Origin: Ananas comosus
Taxonomy: Eukaryota; Streptophyta; Magnoliopsida; Poales; Bromeliaceae
Length of the DNA: 64,000 bases
Reading direction: 5' to 3'
Assembly: GCF_001540865.1 (NCBI RefSeq)
Contig: NC_033623.1
Location: 12,299,286-12,363,285 of the forward strand
The notes beneath the pieces are model-generated. The model searched no databases and had not been told where the DNA came from. It saw only the letters and a list, made by a program, of their open reading frames with translations. Position 1 is the stretch's first letter, and each line of letters starts with the position of its first letter. Positions 11,101 through 23,743 of this stretch are shown here, in pieces. Made by a program: the position numbers and the translations under genes.

Positions 11101-14100
11101 TCTGGTTGTTAATGAAACTTAGAGGTCCAAGTCTGGGATACAATATGGGTGGTGGTGTAATACAGAATGTTATTTCTTTCACTGTACATCTTAAAGCTTT
11201 ATTATACTCAAAGTTTGTACTCCATAAACAGTTGACGGAACCTAAAATCCATGAGAATGGTCCTGTTTGCTGCTTGTGAAAATGCCGACTAGGTTACATC
11301 ATGTTTTAAGATACTTTTGTGGTATCAAGTAAAAGAAGCTTTTTTGGCTGCCAAACATATTATTCGTTTGAAAGCTGTCTTATGTTGAATTGAATACGAG
11401 TCTTTTCGGCAGTAGTTTAGGTTGTTGATAAATAATCTTTAGCCACTTTATTTGGCAGGAGAAAACAAGGATATACTAAGTATTTGTTCCACTTACAGCT
11501 TCTAATCAATATTTTAAATACCTGTTTTAGCCAGATAAGAATAATGGTCAACCCTGGCACTTCAACAAACTGAGTGATATAATTACCACATTTTACAATT
11601 TTTTCCTTCAGTATGATTTTGTTTCTTTTTTTCCTTTTTTCTTTTTCTTTTGGTTCTGCATCAACAAACTGAATGAATGAATATGATCCATACGGGTGGT
11701 CCTGGACTCTTGGCAGATACTTGTCGTTGTTCTTTCTTTTTCTTTTTCTCTACATTGCTTCCTCCATCTCGATCATTTCCTTTTTTTCAGGCATTTCATC
11801 TTTTGAAACAACTTGATCCAGAATTTCTCAAGCAGTTCGTACCGAGGCGGGAGTTGCTTTTCCTTTCTTCTCTCCCAGTTACTGCTAATAGTCATCGTGC
11901 GATGGAAACATCTCATCCACATGCTGATGGCCCACAATTATCTTTTGTAAGTTGGATCTATTTTTATTACTTTTTATCATATACGTAGTTCTCTTTTATG
12001 TTCTTTTTATTCTTGCCATTCAAAATCTATACTTTTGCTTGTTGAAGCGGGATGAACGGACTAAGGCTTACAAAAAGGTGGTTGAAGTAAGCCGGAGAAT
12101 TGATGAGTTTCGTCAGCATCCTCAGTTCAGAGCTTTTGCAAGCTCCTACGTCTCGAACCGAGTGATGGACTGCCTAAATGCGTCGAAGGCAAGCATAATA
12201 ACAAATTTCCCTGTACTAATGCATGCTCATCTGCGTAAACCATAATGCCTCTTTTGTTGAGTATGTCTTTGAGAGCATCCCTGTAAACTGCATTTTCTGC
12301 ATCCATGACCAGCGCACCTGATCTCTAGTCGTAATAGAAACCCACTAACTTTAAACCTCTTTGTAAGTCTATTAGCAAAAAAAAGAAAATCTTCCTTGCT
12401 TTGTTTAAATTTTAACTTTTCCCTGATTATTTCTTGTCGAACATTTGAATTTTTGGCTTCCTTTTACTATTTAACACATTGTAGTGAACATATGCTCTGG
12501 TGGCTTTTTGGTTTTACCCCTATATGCAGTCTTTACAAAGCTGAATTGATACCCATGGCTTGGATTGTAATTTAAATAATTGTTATGATTATGATTGTGT
12601 GCTTTTTTATATGCTACATGCCAGGAAAAAAAATAAATAAAACACTTTAATTAGTGAGGCTCTGTTGTAAAGATAAGCTAGAAGTGCTTTCCAATCGAGA
12701 TGGCTGAGAATAATTCTATTGCATATAGTACTTTCTAAAAGCAGTCCTCAAAATAAATTATCCTAGATAAAGACCATCACATATACAGGAATTAACTATA
12801 AAAGCAAAAATACCAGAGCAAGTTAATGTAGCTTTTTAGGTTGTTATTCTTTGATCTCCTCAACAAAACTAAATACTCTCAGCAGTTGACATCTGCAGCA
12901 AATTTGGGACAAATTTGCAAAATAGTTGTCATAGCACAAACCTATGATTTCTCTGCATGTAGGATATTTGTGTTGCATAACTATTTGCCAATTACATATA
13001 TATGCCTATTTGATTTATATATTACTAAAGCTTTATTGCAGCTTCACTCTAGTACTTCAAATGGAGAGCCGATTTCTTCGGGAGTATCTGGATTGAAATG
13101 GCTGAAAGAAGTCATCCTTAGCAAAAGGAGTGATTATGCATTCCGATTGGTCATGGTTGGCGATCCAAAGATAAAACTAGATGAAATCGGCATTCCACTA
13201 AGTTTAGCAGAAAACCTCCTTATAAGCGATCATGTCAACTCGTACAATTTGGAAAAGCTGAACACTAGTTGCAATTTGCATCTCCTTAACAAAGAGGAAC
13301 TCCATGCACGGAGAGATGGGCAGCTTATTTCTGTGCGAAAGCCAGACCAACTTCAAATTGGTGATATATTTTATCGGCCTTTGGAAAATGGTGATCTTAT
13401 TTTGATCAACCGGCCTCCTTCAGTTCATCAGCATTCCCTTATTGCATTGTCCGTGAAAGTACTACCGATCCATTTTGCCATTTCTATAAATCCTTTATGC
13501 TGTGCTCCTTTACTGGGGGATTTTGACGGAGACTGTCTACATGGTTATATTCCGCAGTCAATCCCCTCCAGAGTAGAGCTTAGAGAGCTTGTTGGTTTAG
13601 ATCAACAGCTCTTGAACTCACAAGATGGTAGAAGTTTGGTTTCCTTGAGCCATGATAGCTTAGTCGCCGCATATTTACTGACAGGGACTGATGTTTTCTT
13701 AAGTAAGTACGAAATGCAGCACCTCGAAATGCTGTGTCCTTCTCATATGCCATTTCCCTCAATAATCAAATATCCCAATTTCGGTTCTCCTCTGTGGACC
13801 GGCCAGCAACTATTTGGCATGCTTCTTCCACCTGGAATTGATTTCAGTGTAGATTCAAAAAAGTTACATATCATTGATGGTGAAGTCCTTTCCTCTCCAC
13901 AGATGTCCTTTTGGCTACAGAGCAGTACATCTAGTATTTTCTCCACCATGTTCAAATCCTATGGGAGGAGGGCTCTTGATTTTCTCTGTTCTGCTCAGGA
14001 ACTCCTTTGCGAATATCTAACAATGAGAGGATTGAGTGTGTCGCTTTCAGATCTATACTTAGCTTCGGATTTTTACTCACGAACAAAGATGACCGAGGAA

Positions 14101-17100
14101 GTGAACTTTGGGTTGGATGAGGCAGAGGATGCCTGTAGAGTAAAGCAGCTATTGTTGGATCCTCGAATCGAATTTCTCTTAAGTAGCCTAGATGAATGCG
14201 AAGATTCATCATATTCTGTCAGCCATTACCATTTTCTATCGAACAATCTACAAATTAGGAAGGCTTCTATTGCTGCATTTAAGGATGTCTTTAGTGATAT
14301 TCAAAGGACAGTATATCACTATGTAAGCAAGGATAATTCAATGTTGTCAATGATACAATCTGGAAGCAAGGGCAGCTTGTCGAAACTTGCCCAGCAAAGT
14401 TTATGTTTAGGCCTACAACTCTCAGCAAGCACGTTTCCTTTTAGGATCCCTCAACAGCTTTCTTGCAGCTGGTGGAATAAGCAGAAGGCATTGGAGTGTG
14501 GAGATCAGGATGCTATTCGATGTGAAGAACGGCGTAACTTTTATGCTGTGATTAGAAGTTCTTTTCTCCAGGGATTAAACCCATTAGAGTGTTTTCTTCA
14601 TGCGATATCAGGTCGTGCAAATTTCTTTGGTGAGAATGCTGAGATTCCTGGAACGTTGACACGGAAACTCTCATTTTACTTGAGAGATCTCTATGTTGCT
14701 TATGATGGAACAGTTAGAAGTGCTTATGGGCAGCAAATAGTGCAATTCTCTTATGATATATCTGATGAGATATTCCATGAAGATGCCCATTCTCGTATTA
14801 TATCTAATGACCACATAGTGGAAAAATATAATGGACTAGGTGCTCCTGTAGGTTCTTGGGCTGCAAGCTCCATTTCAGAAGCAGCATATGGAGGTCTTGA
14901 ACATCCAGTGAATAGTTTAGAGGACTCCCCTCTCATGAAGTTAAAGGTTGTCTACTTTACCAAATTTTCTTCATATATTGTATTACTTTTTAAATACAAC
15001 AGCATTATGGACAGCATGCTGTGTTGCTGAACTGGAAGAAAATTTTTCACTACAATTGGCTATCTTAAACTACATCTTTCTACCTGTATGCAAATAGAAA
15101 ATACTAAGGTGAACCATGGATTTAAGTGTTCCGCAATGATGTAAATTTCATGGATTAGAGCATGCTTTGGCATCGTCATATTTACTAGCAAAAAAAAACT
15201 TAAAACCTAAATGTAAAATCTTATTTAGAACAAAAAAGCCAAAATAGAGCCATCCCAAAGCATGCTCTTATGCGCTAGTGGGAGCTGTACGTGCTCATTG
15301 TCATCCTAGTGGGCCCAGATGTTGGCCGGCACCATTCCATGTCATGTCAACTATGGTCGAAACACCTGTGCGCCTTGGCATTTATATCCTTGGGTGAAAC
15401 AATTTGATACTTTGTCTGACCTATTAAAACTAGTTAGTCTGAAAGCTAAATCCTGTCATATGGTAGCAAAACAGCAGGTTCATCATGGTACTTAACTTGC
15501 AACTACATATCTTGTGTTACTAAATTGGATATTCGGAAGCAATTCCATTGGTTTTAAGCTAATCTATTATGTAAATGTAGGTTTATTATTGATCACAAAC
15601 TTCTATTGTTGTTCAATTTTTTGTGGCTACACTATGGCATTTAAACATGGCCTATGGACAGAGACTTAAGTTGATTTACATTTTATGTTCTATAAGATAT
15701 TACCTAGGCGCCACTGACACGGACATGGGACACGACACGACTTGGACATGGCGGCTCAGCAGCTTCAAAAAAATTAAAATATAGACACGGCATGGACACG
15801 CCTAATAAAATATAATATTGTTAATATAATAACTCATATTCTATATAAAGTATTAATTTTGCAAAAATATTGCTATATTTCTCATTAGAATGAAAGTTAA
15901 TAAGATTTTTATTGATAGCTAATATATTTTAAGGAAAGAAATTTTCCGCCATACATAATTTATTTATATTATCCAAAAAGAATTTGAATACATTCACTAA
16001 AAAGTCAAAATATTTTTCATCTTACATTATATATGTGATTAAAAAAATAGTAAAATAAAAATTTTAGGGAGACACCCTTTCTTACCATTGAGTAGCATCA
16101 ATGGTGCTTTGTAATTTGGGTTAGGTCCTGTCTGAGGGTAGGGATTCATTGTGTCTGAGGGCGGGGATTCATTGTGTCTCGCTCAATCACATATAATAAA
16201 ATACTTTTCTGTTTTCTAGCTATTCAATAAATCTGCATAAGTATTTTGTTTTTATGCCTGTAAACAACTGTACTGTTATATATCCTCACTGGTTTGGATT
16301 TGTTGTACAGGAGATATTAGAATGTGGTAAGCGCCGAACTTATGGAGACCATGCTGGAATACTTGTTTTATCTAAAGGACTACAAAGATATCGATATGGC
16401 TTCGAATATGGAGCCTTGGAAGTTAAGAATCATCTCGAGATAACTCTGTTTTCTGAAATGGTTAACACCGTCATGATTTTGTTAGTATACTCTTTTCTTT
16501 GTTCTTTTTTATTTTATACTTTTGGATTGTTAGTGTGTCTCAAATTTATATATCAATTTTTTCCGCCTGTTGATTTAGGTATGAATGTCCTCTTCAGAGA
16601 AGAAAAATTAGCCCATGGAGTACTCATTTTCATATCAGCAAGGTAAATAGCATGAGGAAAATATCTTGCTTGCACATTTTCTGTTTGATAAATCTATGAC
16701 TTTCTATGTTTGTTTTGCTTCACATAATTATGAAACTCCAGGAAACACTGAAGAAAAAAAGATTACAAGTACAACGTGTAATTGATAAACTGATGGAAAA
16801 TTACAGCCTTATGAGGGAAAAGTCAGCCGGAGTACTGCCAGCTTTGTGTATAACAAAAAAGTAAGTCCTTTAACATTCTGTAATTGTTTTTCCATTAATT
16901 TTAGAAATCTTTAGATTCTCTACATGTTTCACATGCAAATTTTGAGCTTTGCATGTGATGATGACATTTTTATCTGTCTTTGTTGGTGGTTCAATAGTCT
17001 TCTAGTAATAGACATGTATATTCACTATTATTTCAAGCAGTTATCTCTTAGACATTAAAATCCTAGTGCATTACTCTGTTCTTCTTTTTTTGAAAAGTAT

Positions 17101-19258
17101 TATGTATTAATGTATCCTTATGTAGGGTTTTAGCTTTTGCCTTTTCTAGTTGTCCACCATTATAACTAGCATGGGCTGGTGTTCGTTACTTTAATTTTAG
17201 TAGTTTCGGTTGCCTTTGCACTTTCAATAATTATGAATAAAAATTGCATAAATACGAAAGCTAATGAGGGGCGGATCAGTGGACGTGGACAAATTTATAC
17301 TCTATCCTAGCATACGTTGGTGAATAATTTTGCTACTGCAAGGATGAAGCTTTTTAAGCTTTATGCCATGCCATTATTGTACTTCTTTTTAATGATTTCT
17401 ATAACATAAATATAATAAAAATCATATCTGTAAGATGAAGTTTGAGCTATAGAATGTAGAATTGCAAATTTAAATATTACAAAACTGAGAGTAATTTACT
17501 GAGAATATAGCGGCCAATCATGTAGATAGCAGAATAGATCGATAAATAGCTCTTGAAGTTACAAGAATGAAAATTTGACTAAGTTGGAAATTTTTTTTTA
17601 TTGCAAATGTGAAATATTAAACGTCGTTTACAGAGATAATTCGATCTCGATACTAGCGGGTAGCTCAGTTACTTTTGTGTGTGTATATGCAGAGCTAGGG
17701 TAGAGTACTTTTCGAAATGAATGAGTCCATTTACTTTTGCGTCGTTTCTGGCAATAGGGCATCTAAATCGATGATCAGCACTATTAAACATGATCTAGGG
17801 TATATGAACTTTTTTGGTTTCAAATTTCATAATTATTCAATATCATTTGCCTAGTCTTTAAGTGTTTCAAGAATTGACAATTTTATGTGGCTAATGTAAG
17901 ATGAATTTGACACCATTGGATCACTTGGCAAATGATATTGTGAAATCGTGAAAATTTGTTCTGTCGCCGGAAACGATGTGGGTGGAAGTGAACAACTCCA
18001 TTTATTTCTAGAATTATTCTAGCTTTATTTTCTAATTGTATTTGGTTTAAAAGCATAGTTCATCATGTTCTTGGCTATTTGTCAGTTTTAATGCTCATCT
18101 GTTTTAGCTCTTTGCCCTTATCTTGAGGTATTAATATGCAATGCAACAGGAATTGTCCCTTACTTGATGAGCATGACGAACTTGATCAGACAGTTTGCAT
18201 TGCAGTGGCAGCAGAGGTTCTGGACTCTGTCACACAGTTGGATACTATAAAAGATGTAGTGATTCTGATCCTGTTGAATACGCTTGTTAAAGGTCATCAT
18301 TTACACACAATTTTATTACCCTTTAGCTAACCCATATTGTATTTTAATTGTTTTTTGAAACTTATGTTTTTCCTCCCTTTTTTTTGTTTTTTAATGATTT
18401 TTTTATGGTTTTGAAGCTTTGATTGAATTTCCTAAACATTCCAATTTGGTGGACGGTGGGCACCAATCTGAGTTTAGGCCCGAAACTAAATATTTGGTTT
18501 CTCTTAATAACGATCTAAAGAAGCCTTACATTTGCAGTTGTAGGCCCTCATTTGCCTAAGTTAGTTTATGGAGATTCTTATGCCGATCTTGTGTGTCACC
18601 TAGGTTGGTTGAGTTATTGTATTTCTTCATAAAGCAAATTCTACATGAGGCGCAGTAATTCTTTCTTTTACTACATTATGAATTCAGAAGCAGAGGTCGT
18701 CTTCTATTTAAATTTTTTCTTCAATCTTCATACTGTTACTCCTTTATTATTTTTCTCTAAATCATTCACCTTTTGTGAGCCTTCTTTTGTCCAACTTCAT
18801 ACCTGTTTGGCCTTGCTTCTTTTTCAGGACAGTCAAATGTATGTTGACTGGCAGTATAGTCTAGTGCTTCTGCTGTAGCTGGAAGTACAAATGATTTTAA
18901 GGCCCAAAAGTAGAAGCTCCAATTTTCATGATGATTTAGCGCCATAAAGTTCTATGAGTATCCTACTTGTTCATCTTATTGGAAATCTTGCACTTACTCC
19001 TATCTTGCAAAATTCTCCAATCCTAATGTTTTTAGTAATAATTACTTTATAAAAATTTGACGGCTTGAATAGATTTTGATCAGTATTTTGCCAACCTTAG
19101 AATTCTTAAGAGATCTTCCTTTTATTATTACATGAGCTTCATCTTGATTCTTACGGTTCTAACGTTGGATTCTCACCTGGCTCAATGCTATATGTTTAAT
19201 TTTTCTTTTTATATTTTGTTGTTACCCTCCCTGCACAATGAGTGATGCCGTTTTTGAG

Positions 19259-19301
<43 letters not shown>

Positions 19302-22130
19302 GAATTGGCCTCTTGATTGTAATATTTCATCGGGCTAAAGTGGTCAGTATATTATGATCTTGTCTATGTTGTGAATTTTGCTGAAACTTTTTTTCAATTA
19401 ATTCATTATTGAAGCATAACTTTTTGCTTCTTTTGAAAATACTGATTTAAGAAAAACTGTAAAATAGACTGTTCTTCTTATTTTCTTCTCATCCTTTAAG
19501 TATTGTGTACAGGATTCTTGGGAATTAAGCATGTGGAAATTCAATGTCAGCCTGATTCTACTGAACTTTCGCTGAAAGTTACTATGTCAGAGAGTTGTTC
19601 ACGTGGAAGGTTCTGGAGCACTCTCCAAGATGCTTGTATCCCAATAATGGATTTGATTGATTGGAACAGTAGTCACCCAGAAAGTATTTATGACACATTT
19701 ACTGTATATGGCATAGATGCAGCCTGGAAATACTTCTTAAAAGTAAGAGGCCTTATCATTTTTTTTTCTTTAGAGAATTTGATATCTCTGCCAAGTCATT
19801 GTACCCAATATGTGTTTTGCAGTCTTTGAAGTCAGCAACATCCGGTATAGGTAGGCATATACATCAGGAGCAGTTGGTTACTGTTGCTGACTGCTTCTCA
19901 GTAACTGGAGAATTTCATGGATTAAGCACTAAAGGCTTAAAACAGCAAAGGAACCGTTTATCCATCTCATCTCCTTTCTCTCATGCTTGTTTTTCCGTGA
20001 GTATAGTGTCCATTTAAGGCTCTTGTTATTGTATTTGCTTCTTAGATTGATTTTTGTTTAGCATTCTTTGATAGACTGTTTAAGGGGAATTTTGCTTCTT
20101 AGATTGATTTTTGTTTAGCATTCTTTGATAGACTGTTTAAGGGGAATTAATGCAGAGTCCTGGAAATAACTTTATCAATGCTGCAAAGAAAGGTTCAGTA
20201 GATGAACTCTGTGGCATCTTAGATGCTGTCTCCTGGGGAAAAGAACCTCCTGTTGGAACTGGAGGACCGTTTGAAATTATCTTTTCGCAAAAGGTATAGC
20301 ACTTGTTCATACCAATTATCTAGTTGTATTGAAGACCATATTATCGAACTCCATGTTCTTAATATTTCGGGCAAGAGTTGAACTTTCCGTCTGTTAACTG
20401 GTTACTAAAATTTCTTGTCATGCTTTTCTATTGGCCAATCGTTGTCTTTGCTTCTACTGCAACTAACTGGCTTTTCTATTGGCCAATCGTTGTCTTTGCT
20501 TATACTGCAACTAACTGGGATGTGGATTATATGCCTTTCCTTGTTGAACCACTTGTTTTAGTCAAAGCCTTCTGGTGAAGTCTTTGTGAGTCATCTAGTA
20601 AATATCTATTTCTGTTATAGTCTCCAGCCTTAACAATCTTGTATCATCTGTCTCTTTTGCCAATGTACATGTATTATTTTTATAACTTTGGGATTATTAT
20701 ATAGATTCATTTTGCTCAGGTGTTTCTCATTCTCTCTCAGGTGCCTCAGCTTCAAAAATCAGAGAGTATCTACAAAGTATTGCATAATCTTAAAGTTGAG
20801 GAACCTAAACCTGAGTCTGCTGTAGCTTGTAGAGCTTCAAATCGAAGTAATTCCAAATGGAGATTGAACATTCCTACTTTTGCCAATGGTCATGCTGGCA
20901 AGAAAGACAAGTGGAAATGTAATTTCAACAAGGGGGCAACTCAAACGGAAGGCCGGCCCAAAAAGTTGGCTGTTCAATCGGAGTTCCTAATGAGAAAAGT
21001 TGGTTCATGGGCCAGCATCGTGGATATGTGTACCTCCTTGCGCGCAATGCTACATGAGTAAGTGTTTTCTCATTTTCCTCATTTTCTGTTTACTTCTTTT
21101 TGCTTAATCCAATGTCGTGCAATTCATATTAGATTACCTATATATTTTTCCTGTATTTCTCTCGTAGCTATTACGTTCAGAATGAGTTTGCAGTAATTCA
21201 TCTACTCTGAATGTGTAATTTGTAATCTACACTAGGAAGATTTTCAACATGAATTATTAAAATAAGTTGATTCCTATTTAAGCTAGTATCATTCCTAACA
21301 CCATTCCAAAAGTAAGATACAATTTTCGGCATTAAAAGACATTTTAAAGTACTAATTAGTCCAATAAATTGTACGACAAAAGCACTCATTGTTGGCAATG
21401 TAAATCATATTATGAAAATTTTCGACTTGAAATTAGTAGAGATGGCTGAGTGGACTTAACTGGTGAATGACAAATCCGTTAGACGATGATGAGCATATTT
21501 TATCCTCAAACTGTTAGGAACGAAGTTTGTCATGAGAACAAATTTCATTTGTTAACTGGTCTATCTTCTCGAGAGTCATTCTGCTACAGTTTTGTTCGTT
21601 TGTCTAATCGTGTTGTTTATAGCCATCTCATTTAGTAGGTTTTAAGTCGAAGTTATCCTTTTAACTGAGTTACATCCATTTGAAGGTACCCATACGATGG
21701 TATTGTCGGTGAAAAAGATAAATCATCTCTCATGGAAGCACTAAAATATCATCCCAAAAGAGATGAGAAGATTGGAGTTGGGGTGCAAGATATTAAGGTA
21801 ATATAACATTTATGCTGGTCTTCAGTCGTGTTAACATCTTTTGGTACATTGTGCTACTTCTCTTGGTTCAATCAGTTTTTTTTCTCCATTTGAAACGGTA
21901 TGTTTTATTTGGTTATCTACTGCTAATCTTGGTTTCTTTTCTCCCCCCCTTTATATTTGCCTTAGATTGGACACCACCCAACTCATCGATGTTCACGGTG
22001 CTTTATCTTAGTGAGGAAGGATGGAACAATGGATGATTTCTCATACCGCAAGTGTGTTGTTGGTGCTGCTAAGATGCTCTCAACTGAGTTTGGATCAATA
22101 GTTGAGAAAAAACTTTATCACACTCTATAA
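8148..22130 (+). CDS. NRPD1: DNA-directed RNA polymerase IV largest subunit
   Basis: NRPD1 is the catalytic subunit of plant Pol IV, which makes the precursors of 24-nt siRNAs in the nucleus. Exons: 8148-8234, 9047-9167, 9259-9383, 10538-10582, 10656-10883, 11791-11946, 12048-12188, 13042-14946, 16311-16480, 16579-16642, 16742-16860, 18150-18292, 19513-19742, 19823-19996, 20156-20293, 20741-21057, 21686-21797, 21966-22130. Phases match throughout and give about 1479 aa, close to the roughly 1450 aa of Arabidopsis. Visible features are zinc ligands C57/C60/C68/H71, a second site C98/C101 plus C122/C125 (CKFC), the metal-A motif DFDGDC (D461, D463, D465; bases 13519-13536) followed by LHGYIPQS, which points to Pol IV rather than Pol V, and GLNPLECF. 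A C-terminal DeCL domain covers about the last 110 residues (VRKDGTMDDFSYRKC). There is no long repeat-rich tail as in NRPE1. The exon at 13042-14946 alone encodes 635 residues. The intron after 12188 appears to start with GC. Confidence 0.93.
9770..9967 (+). other. NRPD1: Possible 66-codon cassette exon of NRPD1
   Basis: This 198-base stretch has a strong acceptor (ttcttttcag) and donor (gtaattt). It is open in the frame of the gene and is phase 0 on both sides, so it can be kept or skipped without a frameshift. It would add 66 mostly lysine/leucine-rich residues (for example LEKNLGGLQKKLLKI, YLKKRVKFRK) between C98/C101 and C122/C125, the two halves of one zinc site. The protein without it is closer in length to other NRPD1 proteins. 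I cannot tell whether it is a constitutive, alternative or dead exon. Confidence 0.45.
15158..15267. mobile_element. Tourist-like MITE in an NRPD1 intron
   Basis: The terminal inverted repeats are GAGCATGCTTTGG on the left and CCAAAGCATGCTC on the right, directly flanked by TTA on both sides, the 3-bp target duplication typical of PIF/Harbinger elements. Length is 110 bp. It lies in the large intron between 14946 and 16311. Confidence 0.8.
15690..16090. repeat. Possible repeat-derived block in the same intron
   Basis: This part of the intron has a run of 'gacacgga…gacacgacacgac…gacacggcatggacacg' near 15715-15800 followed by AT-rich DNA, unlike the rest of the gene. It looks like a decayed repeat, but no ends could be defined. 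Confidence 0.3.
19264..19300 (+). repeat. (CT)n microsatellite in NRPD1 intron
   Basis: A run of about 17 CT units lies in the intron before the exon at 19513. Confidence 0.9.
20034..20147 (+). repeat. Tandem duplication, 2 x 57 bp, next to a splice acceptor
   Basis: The unit starting tttgcttcttagattgattt is present twice with a period of 57 bp and is identical over its length. It ends eight bases before the exon at 20156, so the pyrimidine/branch-point region of this acceptor has been doubled. Confidence 0.9.
20423..20518 (+). repeat. Tandem duplication, 2 x 48 bp, in NRPD1 intron
   Basis: The unit cttttctattggccaatcgt… occurs twice with a period of 48 bp and one visible difference (cttctactg versus cttatactg). 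Confidence 0.9.
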
Positions 22131-22277
22131 CTCAAAGCATCAACATTCATGGGTTAAATGTCAGACTGTACATAGCGATGGTTCAAATCAGCACCATTAA
22201 ATCAGAAAACCTCAGTAGACGAACTTACCACTGAGATGCCTGGGCCGACAATGCAGAGACGAATTATTTTTGGGTAA

Positions 22278-22630
22278 AAAACGTACAGGCCTTATCTGAA
22301 CTATAGTCCATATGTCGATATGAATACATGAACTTCAAGATTTTGATTTTACTGCCTAACCTTTTGAAACGTTTGTTTTAACCATTTTTGAAGGCTATTA
22401 CTCAGTGGTTTTTTTAACTTTTTTGATGGAATATTCTATAATCTAACGTTTTTATCCTGTTAAATGATGGGATATTCTCTAACTTTTTGACTAAACCATC
22501 AAATACTAACAGAACATGACGGAGTGTTCTGAAATCAAAAGTAACGAAAGGTAAGGTAGTAAAATCAAAATTTTTCAAGTCCAAGTGTCCATTTGAAATG
22601 TGCTATAGTTCAGGCAAAGGTTTATACAAT
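22278..22630. mobile_element. Fold-back MITE, about 350 bp
   Basis: The left part (ggccttatctgaactatag … ttgattttactgcc) is matched in inverted orientation by the right part (ggtagtaaaatcaaaat … gctatagttcaggcaaagg). The arms are about 90-100 bp and imperfect. No open frame. The target duplication was not resolved. Confidence 0.7.
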
Positions 22631-23386
22631 TGTATCACATTCTTTTGGTCCTTTCCCTATCCCTCTTCATTTTCTAATTGTATAAAGTTGAAAGTAGCGC
22701 TGGAGTATTGAATAGATGAGAGGAATTCTTGCATTTATTGGTCATTGTGCTATATAGTTTTATGTATTGGATATTATACAGACCAAAGCGATATAGCCTT
22801 TTATGTGCACCAATTTTGGTTATTCACACATGGTGCTCTAGAGGTGGAATGTAATAAGTACTCGGACTTTAATATAAATCCATATATGCTATGGGGAAGC
22901 AATTCTTTTTGACAAATGAAGTACGTGTAAGACTAATTTGTTGTTATCTTTCCGTTTCTTTAAATATTTCAGTTATGGTATGCATTCACGTAATAGCATG
23001 GATTGTAATCTTTGCTAGTCATTGCACATCATACAAGGCAGGGATTATGATCTATGATGGCTGCTTGGAGCCTCAATTCTGCCATTTTTTGTTTTGCTTT
23101 TCGAAAGTGTGATAATCAGAAAAATTATCATAGCTGATCATGAGCAAATTTTGCTGCTTCCTTGCTTTCTTCGTGGCACCAGCGACGGCATGTCATAGAA
23201 AGCCAGTCAGTTATAGGCAGCGCTGGAACTTTCATCACTTGCAGATTCATTTTCATCTATCGATTGCAACGCGTTATTACGCCGTAACTAAAAGTCCTTT
23301 TTATCTGACATTAATATGGAACAGCATTTACCTGCTAGATCAAGTGTTAAGTGGCCCTTCCAATGAGGCAGATTTAGTTCTTGCTA

Positions 23387-23494
23387 TTTGCAACATAAAA
23401 CAACTCACGAATTTGGAATTATTCCTTCTCTTATGTACCATTTGCAACATAAAACAACTCACGAATTTGGAATTATTCCTTCTCTTATGGTACA
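23387..23494. repeat. Tandem duplication, 2 x 54 bp
   Basis: The unit tttgcaacataaaacaactc… is present twice with a period of 54 bp and essentially no differences, so it is recent. Confidence 0.9.
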
Positions 23495-23743
23495 TAAATG
23501 ATCACCACTCCTACATAAACCTAATGCGGCAATGCGAGTTTACTCCCTTCTCTGCAGCTACACTGTCAATACGAGTTCTTTTGAGACCAAGTGCTTGGAT
23601 GGAAAACAACAGAAGATCAATACGCAAATGCTAACATTGCCCTGCAGTACATCTCGACTTCCATTGCACCTCAAGTAATTCCTCATAAATTACATGAGAA
23701 AATGAATATAAAATACAAGACTTCCTTATTTTTCAGCCTACAC

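Larger units (their letters stand above)
22131..23743. other. Region between convergent NRPD1 and ZFWD genes
   Basis: It holds the NRPD1 3' UTR, a fold-back element (22278-22630), a tandem duplication (23387-23494) and the 3' UTR of the zinc finger gene. An open frame at 23140-23634 has no protein-like features and runs through the tandem duplication. Confidence 0.5.

Noticed and set aside
23140..23634. 164-codon open frame between the convergent genes
   Set aside because: It runs through a 2 x 54 bp tandem duplication (repeating its own residues) and shows no domain.
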